Origin: Arion vulgaris
Taxonomy: Eukaryota; Mollusca; Gastropoda; Stylommatophora; Arionidae
Length of the DNA: 64,000 nt
NCBI GenBank assembly: GCA_020796225.1
Contig: CM036765.1
Span: forward strand, 6,234,805-6,298,804
Reading direction: 5' to 3'
How positions within the stretch are numbered: position 1 is the first letter of the stretch; every line of letters starts with the position of its first letter. Positions 45,119 through 55,259 of the stretch are shown here, in pieces. The notes beneath the pieces are model-generated. The model did not search any database and was not told the DNA's origin. It saw only the letters and a list, made by a program, of their open reading frames with translations. A program made the translations under genes and the position numbers.

Positions 45119-45315
45119 ATTTGTCATATCTGAATGTAGGTTGAGGATGCTACTGCTGTCTACCAATTGTTGGCTTGATTTCAGCTTACTGGCGCGGCTA
45201 TTGTGTCTCAGACTCAGTCTATGCTTCGGAAAGTTCAGAACAGCATGTTGCGTTACGAGCAGATGTGCTCTATAGAAGTTTATAACTACCAGTCTTACCT
45301 ACTTTTATCATGTTC

Positions 45316-45520
45316 AACAGGGGATCTCAATGACGCAGTGGTTAAGTCGTTTGCCTGTCGTGCTGAAAGTTATTGTTCAAAGCCATACCGAGACACGAGT
45401 GCAATTTTTTAATGAGATCCTAGGTTTATTGCTGGAGCTACGGAGTTCGACTTTGTGCAATGATCTCGGAAGATGGTACTTCGTGTATGAGTTACCTGCA
45501 GTTCAAAAAGTTTTGACTTT
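45316..45520 (+). mobile_element. SINE-D-like
   Basis: GACGCAGTGGTTAAGTCGTT (A box) and GAGCTACGGAGTTCGAC in the body. Confidence 0.65.
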
Positions 45521-45625
45521 AAGTTTGAATTGTGTGAAACTACATATATTTGACACACGATAACTTAATTCCAAACCGCTGCAACAAAGATATTGGGCAT
45601 AGTTTTGTTATGAATAAATTGGGCT

Positions 45626-45872
45626 TCTTCTTCTTTGCGTTCGTTCTTTACGACCAATTTTAATCACTCCTTGTGATATGTTTGATCTTTGCCAAGAACG
45701 TGTATACGTTGCACATTGGTTTGGTAGGCCCCTAAACGCATAGACTTCTACACGGTTAGGACACATGCATCCGATTTCAGCCAAACCTCCTTAGTCGCCT
45801 CTTACGACATGCATGGCAGGTAACAGTGGTTCTTTTCTTTACATCCCAAATTTGGGCCCACTCGGGCGAATA
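45626..45872 (-). mobile_element. SINE-G
   Basis: CTTCTTCTTTGCGTTCGTTC to TTTGGGCCCACTCGGGCGAA. Confidence 0.82.
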
Positions 45873-45949
45873 AATTGGGCTAATGGCTGCTATGTTTTGA
45901 CTAGAATATGATAATATTAGAGAGGGACAGGGGAGGGGAAGGGAGGTCT

Positions 45950-46436
45950 TTGCAACTAATTGAATTGTTGTAACCCTCCATGCTTTAAAGCTAGTATGGT
46001 CTATGCAACTAATTGAATTGTTGTAACCCTCCATGTTTTAAAGCTAGTATGGTCTATGCAACTAATTGAATTGTTGTAACCCTCCATGCTTAAAAGCTAG
46101 TATGGTCTATGCAACTAATTGAATTGTTGTAACCCTCCATGCTTAAAAGCTAGTATGGTCTATGCATCTAATTGAATTGTTGTAACCCTCCATGCTTTAA
46201 AGCTAGTATGGTCTATGCAAGTAATTGAATTGTTGTAACCCTCCATGCTTAAAAGCTAGTATGGTCTATGCATCTAATTGAATTGTTGTAACCCTCCATG
46301 CTTTAAAGCTAGTATGGTCTATGCAACTAATTGAATTGTTGTAACCCTCCATGCTTAAAAGCTAGTATGGTCTATGCATCTAATTGAATTGTTGTAACCC
46401 TCCATGCTTAAAAGCTAGTATGGTCTATGCATCTGG
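45950..46436. repeat. 53-bp minisatellite, about 9 copies
   Basis: Units TGCAACTAATTGAATTGTTG, TAACCCTCCATGCTTTAAAG, CTAGTATGGTCTA. Two variant sites (GCAAC/GCATC and TTTAAA/TTAAAA) alternate in blocks. Confidence 0.97.
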
Positions 46437-46799
46437 TACAGACACAGAAGTCGTTAGGTCCGTTCCTAAATCCATTTCTTAACATGTATTATGTATGAAT
46501 TCTGCGACACAGAATCAGGGATTTAAAACACAACTGGTGTTGTTCCATATATTACCTGCATCATAATAAGACTCTTTGAAATGGGGTACTCTAGTGCAGT
46601 TACTTGATCCCTACAAGTTGGGCAGGCTAAACCGTGAACTCTTGAAGTTTTACGTTTTCAAGATGCGCAACAGGGATCTGTTTGAAAGGGGTGGTTATTT
46701 ATTTAATATATAATAATTGTTACCTGAGTCCGCAGGCCTATGAGTTTATAGAAGGCTGTGCACTTTGATTTCCCAAACTCAAAATGGGATAACAAATTT
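46437..46799. other. No recognised feature
   Basis: No coding or repeat recognised. Confidence 0.45.
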
Positions 46800-47230
46800 C
46801 TTATTGATTGTTTGTTTTATTGATTGTTTTATCATTGCACTTTGGTGAGTAACGATGTCTGCTTCTATTTCTTTCTTACACAATAAGGTTTCAGCTGCAG
46901 TACACGAGCTCCATAGCTCCGGTGAGGGCCCAAAATGTAATTTGGAAGATGGGAAAAATATGTTATAAACTGTTATAATGAATTTTTTTCCAGGCAGCCA
47001 TTTTCCAGGATGCTTTTCTCGATTTTTAACTGCCAAGGGTTCTTTTAAGTGCTCAAAGTGAATACGTGATCTGCGTTTTATCGTCCGATTTCGATAGAAC
47101 TAGGAACTTGATCTCACTTACACTGAGACCAGGGATCTCTGGAAAAATATCCCTATGACTCCATGATGGAGCAAACCGAATACCTTTAGCACAAGAGGCA
47201 AGCACATACGCTCTACGCCACAGAGACAGC
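46800..47230 (-). mobile_element. SINE-A
   Basis: ATTGATTGTTTTATCATTGC to CGCTCTACGCCACAGAGACA. Confidence 0.87.
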
Positions 47231-47330
47231 CGAATTTCTTAAGTTGTTTACAAATATTCAGAATCATTGATTTCGGTATAATTTAAGTGTTGTGCTGCTG
47301 TCACTTTCATTTTTATTTGTCTTTGATTTC

Positions 47331-47475
47331 TTAGGAGTCTTTGTGACATAGAGGTAAGGCTCTCACATCTCGCTTCAAATGTACACTGTTCGCTCCTGCA
47401 AGAAGCATTCTGGTTATTTTTCCAGACATCTCTGATCTCAGTATAGAAGAGATCAAGTACCTATATATCATTCTA
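47331..47475 (+). mobile_element. SINE-A head fragment
   Basis: GTCTTTGTGACATAGAGGTA and GTTCGCTCCTGCAAG, stopping near GATCAAGTACC. Confidence 0.7.
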
Positions 47476-47829
47476 AAATTCGTCAACACACTAAGGTTTA
47501 ATTTGAACACAATCTACCGGATGCATAACAGTAATTTGTTGCAGGCAGTCTTATATTCCTCATAAACTTACGAATTCATTGGTTCAATGAAGGCTCCCAT
47601 CCATTGCCCGTGCATATGTGGGCACTACATTTTGGTCTTATCCAAAAAGCTGAGAAGCGATAATTTGCAAATATATCACAGTAAATATTTCCGCCACATT
47701 GTTTCCTCTATCTATTGTCTTTCCCAGGTGAACGATGGAATTGGTCGTCCACTTTTACCGTTAAGCGTAGGAGTTGGAGCTTTAATTTGCGTTCCAGGGC
47801 CAGATTAGTCCCCCTTGTAGTGTTATATC

Positions 47830-48135
47830 AGTGATTATTTACGTGGTCTTGATATTTATCCATGTTTTTCTTGGCTTTTCCTTGGCTCTAGTACCTGATC
47901 TCTTTTTATTGTATTCTGTTATTGGTGGTTAGTTGTATCACATTCTCATTAAATGTCCAAACCACTGCATTTGTTGTCTTTCAATGCATTTGGTGCATTA
48001 AATTATGTCCACTCTGCTTCTGATGTCTTCATTTCGTAGTCTGTCTTTTCTGGTGATCTCCAAGTCCTTCATTAACCATTTCATTTCGTACATGGTGAGC
48101 TTTCTGTAATGTCTGCATGACAAAATAGACTAGGC
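47830..48135 (-). mobile_element. RTE-c LINE C-terminal region
   Basis: Inverted match to 60030-60290 (ATGTCCAAACCACTGCATTT, GTTGTCTTTCAATG, TCTGATGTCTTCATTTCG). Confidence 0.75.
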
Positions 48136-48501
48136 GACACAAATCACATTCGTATTTTTTTGTTGTTGTAATTTTGGTTAGATTATGTAAAAATATTCTT
48201 ATATATAATTTAAGCGGGAAATGGAGAAAGGAAAAAGTCTACAATTAAAAACTGCAAGGAAAAAGTCTACAAATAAAAACTGCATGGCGCGTTAGTTTCA
48301 TATTACTTTCTTCGCTATTTCTATTCAAAGCAGCAGTAAAAAAAGAAAAGTGAGAAAAAGAATAAAAGACTATGCTAATATGGTAATCTTTCCTTGTTCA
48401 GGGAAGGAAAACAACAACTCAAATATTCAAATCCTCATTAAAGGCCACCACGTGAGGTAGGAGTCAATCAACCTAACTTGTCATGCCTTATACGTCTATG
48501 A
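48136..48501. other. No recognised feature
   Basis: AT-rich, with a two-copy GGAAAAAGTCTACAA(T/A)TAAAAACTGCA repeat (seen near 48230-48285). No gene. Confidence 0.5.
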
Positions 48502-48554
48502 CTACAGTGCTTCTCAAAATTTTGAAAGTCGTGGAAACTTTTGAAGAAAAACGA

Positions 48555-48664
48555 ACAGTAAAGTTAAAGATAAGTTAAAGTAAAGTTAAAGATAAGTGAA
48601 AGATAAGATAAAGATAAGTGAAAGATAAGTTAAAGATAAGTTAAAGATAAGTTAAAGATAAATT
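48555..48664. repeat. 11/12-bp minisatellite
   Basis: AAGTTAAAGAT and AAGTGAAAGAT units, about 9 copies. Confidence 0.92.
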
Positions 48665-48721
48665 GAAATTGTATAACAATAACAAAATAGGCGGACTATA
48701 CACAAAAAATGTGATAAATAA

Positions 48722-48992
48722 GATGCCGCTCGTGTGTTGTCTTGACTCACATGGGGAGTAAAGATTAGTAACACTGCGACCTACAAGGCATGTCGTAAGA
48801 TGCGACACAGGTAGGGGCCTAGGGAAAATACTTTAGCAAATATAAAGTGTTGCAGAAATCGGATGTGCTGGCCTACTACTTGTAGGCGCGTAACTGGCAC
48901 AACGTACAATCGCTCTTAGGCTCAGATCACATACAGATCACAAAGAGTGGTTTAACAAATGGTCGAATTGGAAGCATTCGAAGAAGAAGATG
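48722..48992 (+). mobile_element. SINE-B
   Basis: ACTCACATGGGGAGTAAAGA to GCATTCGAAGAAGAAGATGC. Confidence 0.85.
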
Positions 48993-49489
48993 CAAAAGGA
49001 ATGACATAGAGAAATAATTGAAAATGCTACCTGCCTTTGTTCATCATTTAATTTCTGCCTTTAAGAAGTATAGGCCAGATGTTTCTTGGTGGTTTTTTTC
49101 ATCCAGGAACCCGCTGGCACCGCGTTGTCGACCCCTGACGTGGTATTTCATAGATCGCACCTAGGAATCTCATCGGTCACACAGGTACGCCTGTGTACAC
49201 CCTTTGAGAACCACTGGTCTATGCAATAGGAGGCCTCGATTGCCAGGGGCAGGTTTATGTCTGTGACAGACAAATTTATCTGATATCAGATTTCCCAGTC
49301 TTTTCTTGTGCTAGGAGATAGTAGTAGCTGGCCTCCAAGGTCTTAGTCGTTATGTGTATGTGATGTGATGTCTGAGAAGAAATATGTGCTGTATGTCTTT
49401 GGTGATATCCGTTCTATATGTGCAGTTTGATATATCAACTGTTTGTCGATCTGTCAACCTGAAGTGAAATATTGAATATGCTTTTCTCT

Positions 49490-49790
49490 TTCTTTTTTCT
49501 AATCATGTTTTTGTCTCACAGCGTCAGAATAAGAAGATATTTCTAGAATGGGCTTTTGTTTGCGCTTCTCTAATCATGTTTTTGCCTCACTGCGTCGTGT
49601 TAAGAAGATATTTCTAGAACGGGCTTTTTTGTGCGCTTCTCTAATCATATCTTGCCTCACTGCTTCAGGATTTGAAGATATTACTAGAATGGGCTTTTGT
49701 GTGCGATTCTCTAATCATGTTTTGCCTCACAGCGTCAGAATAAGAAGAGATTTCTAGAACGGGTTTTTGTGCACACCTCATAAATAGTGT
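49490..49790. repeat. About 69-bp minisatellite, 4 copies, from LINE 3' end
   Basis: Units TCTAATCATGTTTTTGCCTC, AC(T/A)GCGTCAGAATAAGAAG, ATATTTCTAGAA(C/T)GGGCTTTT. A single copy ends the related LINE at 21085-21155. Confidence 0.92.
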
Positions 49791-50083
49791 CTTTCGTCGT
49801 CTCTGTTATCTCTGAGGTCCATCTTTTGAGTGGTCGTCCTTTTGCCTTGCATCCATTGTATTGGAGCAACATCGCTCTTTGAGGTGCACTGTTTGTTGGT
49901 AATCTGCTTATATGACCGAATCATTTAATTTATTGGTTCTTGATGAAGTTTAGTACTGATTTTGTACCCACTTTTTTCCTGATGTCTTCATTTTTCAAAC
50001 GGTCTCTTCTTGTTACCCCAAGCATTCTGCGGAGATACTTCATCTCTAGCGTGATTAGTTTCCTTCTATCATTTGTTGTCATT
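49791..50083 (-). mobile_element. RTE-c LINE C-terminal region
   Basis: The minus strand reads RRKLITLEMKYLRRMLGVTR, DRLKNEDIRKKVGTKSVLNF and KGRPLKRWTSEITE. It is split from 50346-50990 by an insertion. Confidence 0.85.
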
Positions 50084-50345
50084 ATAAATTTCATAAGGCA
50101 GAGAGGACGCGTACATGATTGTTGTAATAGTGGTGAATCTACAACACTAACCATACTGCAAGAGCTTCAAGTCAAGTGTGGTGTAGCTAGACTATATGCT
50201 GGTAGCCACAGAAGAATAGTAAACCAACAAAGAACCGATGTCGTCAGTCGCCACACGTTGAGGGAAATACTGAGGGGGAGATCGAAGCACTTATGGACTA
50301 ATTGGTTCGACGTGCAGTGATGGTGATCCGACGACTAAACTAAAG
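50084..50345 (+). mobile_element. RNase H LINE tail nested in RTE-c
   Basis: Starts ATTATAAATTTCATAAGGC and ends GATCCGACGACTAAACTAAA. It encodes NSGESTTLTILQELQVKCGV, SRHTLREILRGRSKHLWTNW and FDVQ. Flanks ATTTGTTGTCA and ATTTGATGTCA form an 11-bp candidate target duplication. Confidence 0.82.
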
Positions 50346-50990
50346 TAAACTAATTTGATGTCAACGTCCATGTTTGACACTGATAGCATAATGTAAAGAG
50401 AAAGTTTGTGTTGAACATTGCTCTTTCTGTGTTCATGATGACATGTTTGCATTTTTAAATTGACACCATTTGTCCTATCATTTGAATTTCTTTGTTGCAC
50501 CTGTGTTAGATTTCATTAGTTATTATTCCGTTTGCTGAAAAAATTCTACCTAGATATGTAGTCTCTGACTTTTTTTAGTGGGCGATTGTCGATGGAGATT
50601 TTTTATTGGTAGCGTTTTCCTCACTAGCGAATGTCATTACTTCGGTTCTGTCGATGTTTATTCTCATATTGTATTCATTACATGCTAATTGGAGTCTGTT
50701 AATGTGTTGCTGTAACTGTTTTTCTTTTGTTGATATGATTGTCTGATCGACTTCAAAAAGAAATTAGATTAAGAGTTCCCTACGGTTGTTTCTTTTGCTG
50801 GTGTTAGCGGTTTTACAACTTTGATAAATATATGTGATGAACAGCAGCGGAGATAGTACGCACCCCTGTCTTACTCCTCACCCTACATGACATTTGTCTG
50901 ATAGGTATGTGTATGTTTTAATCATACACTGGCTATTTATATCAAATCTCTTGCATAGATTGATAAGGTGGTCATTAACCCCATAAGTTG
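50346..50990 (-). mobile_element. RTE-c LINE, RT end
   Basis: The minus strand includes GVRQGCVLSPLLFITYI (RT motif), ISTKEKQLQQHINRLQLACN and TEVMTFASEE, then a CYQCQTWTL block near the join with 49791-50083. Confidence 0.83.
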
Positions 50991-51019
50991 ATAATATAAC
51001 GGTATAAGATGAAAATATA

Positions 51020-51189
51020 CAGGGTGTTCAAGATAAAAGTAACACCATTAACAAATCAAATACACGCATTGCATTTTGCCTATTTATATTTAAACCGGTT
51101 TTGACTATCTCATCCTTTCGTTCCATTTGTTCATCTTCCCTCCCCGCACCATAATTACATACCATCATAAAAAGACTAGCTCACTTGAC
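51020..51189. mobile_element. MITE left half
   Basis: CAGGGTGTTCAAGATAAAAG, preceded by TA. Matches 25147-25320. Confidence 0.88.
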
Positions 51190-51361
51190 CTATAATAATT
51201 TATCTCGTACCATTATACGTTACGTAGCGCCTGCAAGCAATTTCTCCATACCGCTCTATCATGGGAAACTGGCTCAATCTCCTCCATGAAAGAGACCATT
51301 ATTTCTTACCTCTCTTTCTCTGCAAAGTTTGTTTCAGGGTCTCCTTAGGTGGTCATGCTCA
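51190..51361 (-). mobile_element. RTE-d LINE 3' end nested in MITE
   Basis: TCTCGTACCATTATACGTTA and CCATACCGCTCTATC, as at 31406. ACTTGAC occurs just before it and just after it. Confidence 0.8.
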
Positions 51362-52404
51362 ACTTGACAAATCAGCTTCTTCTTCTTTTGTCGTCACACT
51401 GCTACCGGGTTGTTGCCCAGTGTCGTGGTTTTCTGTTTTGTCTTGTGCTGTTCTGGTGGCTTGTGTGATTGTTATCTTTGCTCTTTCACAGGATTCTGCT
51501 ACGCCATCTAACCATCTTTTCCGTGGTCTTCCTCTTGCCTTCTTTCCCGATGTTCTGTTGTAGAAGACTCTGTATACTGTGGAGTTTGGATGCATTCTTA
51601 TTAAGTGGCCAAACCACTTCATTCTTTGTTTATCTATGTAATTCAAGCACGGTTTTGTGCCAACTTTCTTTCTTATGCTGATGTTGGTGATTCTGTCTTT
51701 TCTTGTGTTGTTGGTAACTTTTCGCAGGCAACGCATTTCACATGTAGTTATTTTTTGTGACTGCGCTTTGCTCAATGTCCATGTTTGGCTCTGGTAACAC
51801 AAAGTAGGTATAAAAATGCTGTTGATCATCTGTTGCTTAGCTGCCTGTGAAATTTGTGGGTGCCTTAACAATGGGGCTAGCTGGTAGGTTACAGCATTTG
51901 CTTTTTGTACTCTAGCCTCTATCTCTCTATCCAATTTTCCGTCTTCTGTGAATATGCTTCCTAAGTATTTGAATTCTTTCACTTGGTTTATTTTAGTGCC
52001 ATTGACATGGATGTCTAGATTATTATGTTTTCTTCCCATATTATTTATTTATGTTTTAGTGTTGTTGATTTTCATGTCATGTTTTACACAATTTTTGTTC
52101 AAGGTGTCAATATGATGTTGTAGATCTTGTTCATTTTGATGTATCAGGCACTGATCATCTGCAAACAGCAGTTCATTTATTTCATCATTATCTGAATTTG
52201 ACTCTTGAGTTATTTTATCCATATATGCAATAAAGAGTAGTGGTGAGAGGACACAACCTTGTCCAACACCTGATGTAATGGAGAACCAGTCGGTCATTCC
52301 TTCTGTTGTTCTTACTGTATTCTGGCTATCTTGATATAAGGCCATGATATTACCTAATAGTTGTCCCTGGATGCCATATTCTTCAAGGATCTTCCATAGT
52401 TTGC
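51362..52404 (-). mobile_element. RTE-b LINE 3' half, one in-frame stop
   Basis: The minus frame entering near 52404 reads KLWKILEEYGIQGQLLGNI, WFSITSGVGQGCVLSPLLFI, INELLFADDQCLI (RT motifs) and MKINNTKT, then one TAA at 52049-52051. The same frame goes on from 52039 with KEFKYLGSIFTEDGKLDRE, FIPTLCYQSQTWTL, MRCLRKVTNNTRKDR, MKWFGHLIRMHPNSTVYRVF, RGRPRKRWLDGVAE and a GAAGAAGAAG end. The best-preserved LINE in the window. It is flanked by ACTTGACAAAT at 51362-51372 and 52405-52415. Confidence 0.92.
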
Positions 52405-52502
52405 ACTTGACAAATACTACGTCATAATTGAGTCTTCTCATTTTCATAAACATATGTCAGATTGGCTCCCTTGATGGGGCTACTTTTATCTTGAACAACC
52501 TG
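52405..52502. mobile_element. MITE right half
   Basis: TACTACGTCATAATTGAG to TATCTTGAACAACCTG followed by TA. Matches 25320-25404. Confidence 0.85.
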
Positions 52503-52554
52503 TATAATAATATATATATTTTTATGTCCATGTATCGTTCTTCTATCAATGCAT

Positions 52555-52770
52555 GTACTTCCGAAATTCAAGAGAATGTTTTTTTGTTATAAACAATTCC
52601 TACAAAACATTTGCACCATCTTCTAAATTACATCGGATTACCTCGCCAGTGCTGCGGGGTTCCTGCACTGCAGATGAGATCTTCCTTTGCAAGAAAGAGA
52701 TCGGAGCACACATGGTTACTCACCGAAGTGCAATGATGATGGTCATATCTATAAATCAATTAATCAACAT
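52555..52770 (+). mobile_element. SINE-A 3' half
   Basis: CACCATCTTCTAAATTACAT to CAATGATGATGGTCATATCT, then ATCAATTAATCAA. Confidence 0.8.
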
Positions 52771-52926
52771 AATATTTATATATGTTTAAGATTGTAAATA
52801 TTTGTCATATTCTGTGTATTTACCTACCTGTTGCTGTAACTCCATCGTCCTGTTTGTTTCTTCTGCGTTCTGTATCAGATGTCCACGTTAATGAACACGA
52901 CAAACAGGAAAATGAAATACAAATAC

Positions 52927-53189
52927 CACCGGGAGTTGCCGGGGCCCACAGGGGTAACAAAGAATAGCAACACTGCGACCTACAAGGCATGTCGTAAGAG
53001 GCGACTGGGGTAGTAGCCTAGGGAAGCTACCCTAGTCAATAAAAAGCGTCGCAGAAATCTGATGTGTTGGCCTACTTGTAGGCGCATAACTGGCACAACT
53101 CACAATCGCTCTTAGGCTCAGATCACATGCAAATCACAAAGTGTGGTTAACAAGTCGTCGATATTGAGCGTTTGAAGAAGAAATATGAA
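52927..53189 (+). mobile_element. SINE-B
   Basis: GCCGGGGCCCACAGGGGTAA to GAGCGTTTGAAGAAGAAAT. Confidence 0.88.
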
Positions 53190-53229
53190 TACTCTGTATC
53201 TTTCGAATATCTTTGAGTGTAAAATAACA

Positions 53230-53480
53230 GCGGGTTAATATTTCTGAATTCCAAGTATGCTGGAGATAGACGTGTCAGCTCATTTCCTTATCTGTATATC
53301 TTTTGTCGCCTGAAGTTAACCTATGACCAGATTTTCGGTCCTTTTGTAAAGTGTTAATGAATACGACCTGTCGCTTCATATTTCTGAACCTAAGCATGCA
53401 GAAAGTAGACGGGTCAACTCATTTTCTCCCTGCTCATCTTTTTTGCTTGAATTAAACATGCGAACTATTTTTCTCTCATT
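53230..53480. repeat. Two-copy diverged tandem repeat, about 140 bp
   Basis: ATATTTCTGAA...TAGACG(T/G)GTCA(G/A)CTCATTT occurs at about 53238 and 53378 with similar following sequence. Confidence 0.6.
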
Positions 53481-53685
53481 TTGTATATAAATGATATAAT
53501 ATCGAAGCTATTCTGCTGCACGTAAATTTAATCTTTCTTTTTGTCGAACGACGGGGAGTCTGATTGAAAAACAAAGTATGTCTCTTCATTAAGATATGTG
53601 TATGTCTATCTACTGATCTGCTACAGATTATTCCACCCCCAGTTGTTCAATAATAACACCGTCTGCTTATTCTTCACTTGTCTGT
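53481..53685. other. No recognised feature
   Basis: AT-rich spacer. Confidence 0.4.
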
Positions 53686-54335
53686 CTTTTCCTTTGTTAA
53701 CTGTATATTCCCTGAGTGTCTGTCTTTTCCTTTCATATTCCCTGATTGTCTGTCGTTTCCTTTCTTAACTGTTTAAATAGTTTTAAAGCCGAAGGATTGA
53801 CTTCATTGCACCGGGTTTTATCCCATATGGCTTGATCCTCTCCGCAGAAATGGCACGCCACCTGCCGAGAGTATTGCACAAAACACGAACTACGTAGTTC
53901 CGGCAACAATCCTACACTGAGTGTCTGTCTTTTCCTTTCTTAACTGTGTATTCACTGAGTGTCTGTCTTTTCCTTTCTAAACTGTATATTCACTGAGCGT
54001 CTGTCTTTTCCTTTCTTAACTGTATATTCACTGAGTGTCTGTCTTCTCCTTTCTAAACTGTATATTCACTGAGCGTCTGTCTTTTCCTTTCTTAACTGTA
54101 TATTCACTGAGTGTCTGTCTTCTCCTTTCTAAACTGTATATTCACTGAGTGTCTGTCTTTTCCTTTCTTAACTGTATATTCATTGAGCGTCTGTCTTTTC
54201 CTTTCTTAACTGTATATTCACTGAGCGTCTGTCTTTTCCTTTCTTAACTGTATATTCACTGAGTGTCTGTCTTTTCCTTTCTTAACTGTATATTCACTGA
54301 GTGTCTGTCTTTTCCTTTCTTAACTGTGTATTCAC
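53686..54335. repeat. 38-bp minisatellite interrupted by a SINE
   Basis: Units GTGTCTGTCTTTTCCTTTCT, TAACTGTATATTCACTGA, about 13 copies. G(T/C)GTC and TTTTCC/TTCTCC variants alternate. A SINE-D piece splits the array. Confidence 0.95.
53772..53912 (-). mobile_element. SINE-D fragment inside 38-bp array
   Basis: TTTTAAAGCCGAAGGATTGA to CGTAGTTCCGGCAACAATCC. Confidence 0.85.
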
Positions 54336-54374
54336 CGCGTATCACATATTCACAGGAAAACTGCATCAACTTTT

Positions 54375-54600
54375 TCCAGTCTCTCTCCCTCTCTCTAGGT
54401 CTCACCCACTCTTTCCCTCACTCTCCCTCTCCCTCTCTTCCTCACTCTATGTCTCATCTACTTTCTCTCTCACTTTCTGTCTCTCTTACCTCACTCTCTA
54501 TCTCTCTCACACACAGTATCTCTATCACTTTTTCTTTCTCACACGCTCTCTCACTCTCTATCTCACTCTACCTCTCTCGCCCTCTCTCTCTCTCGTATAT
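54375..54600. repeat. CT-rich low-complexity tract
   Basis: CTCTCTCACTCT-type repeats, pyrimidine only for long stretches. It yields spurious Ser/Leu-rich frames. Confidence 0.95.
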
Positions 54601-54889
54601 TTACTCTAAAGAGATAACGCCTCCAAAAGTAAATTTTCAAAATGTAAACTGTCTTTTGTCTTGACAAGAATTTCTAAGAATTTATGAAAGAGTAATAATA
54701 GAAAATAATGATAAAATTAACATATTGGTGATGATAAAGCGGTCTGTGCAACTTGATGGATTATTCATCAATTATAATTATGCGTCTTATGTTTAATATT
54801 CCCTTTAATTACTAGGTTGCATGGCTGCACTATAATTATATTGGAGACGTGAATTCTCTTTGATTAAATGGATCCTCTTTCATTAAGTT
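54601..54889. other. No recognised feature
   Basis: AT-rich, with no supported element. Confidence 0.45.
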
Positions 54890-55166
54890 TTATTATAAAT
54901 TCCCTAAGGGAGATAGGAGGTGTAAATGATTTAAGTAATAGCGGAGAATCTGGAACACTTACCAGACTGCAAGAATTTCCCTTCTAGTAGGGTGTAGACA
55001 TACAAGAACACTATACTGGTTGCCAAAGATGATTAGTAAACCAAAACATAACATGGGTCGTTAGTCGCTACACGCTGAGCGATATACTGAGATGGAGATC
55101 GGAGTACTTGGTGGACTAATTGATTTGACGTGCATTGATGCTGATCCGACGCCTAAACTAAACTAT
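54890..55166 (+). mobile_element. RNase H LINE tail, decayed
   Basis: ATTATAAATTCCCTAAGGGA to GATCCGACGCCTAAACTAAA. Same start and end points as 50084-50345. Confidence 0.78.
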
Positions 55167-55259
55167 TTTTTTATTTTTAATTCTTGGATTAACGTGGTAC
55201 TAATACGTTCAACGAATATCACATGCCTAGTCGTATCCATAGGGCTTGCATCTGGTTTC

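Larger units (their letters stand above)
48502..49216. mobile_element. Probable hAT-like element, SINE nested
   Basis: Left end CAGTGCTTCTCAAAATTTTG (48505) and right end CTTTGAGAACCACTG (to 49216) are inverted hAT-type ends. Flanks GTCTATGA/GTCTATGC are a 7-of-8 candidate duplication. It holds an 11-bp array and a SINE-B. Confidence 0.6.

Noticed and set aside
54263..54664. Ser/Leu-rich + frames of over 100 codons
   Set aside because: Product of a 38-bp array and a CT-rich tract.
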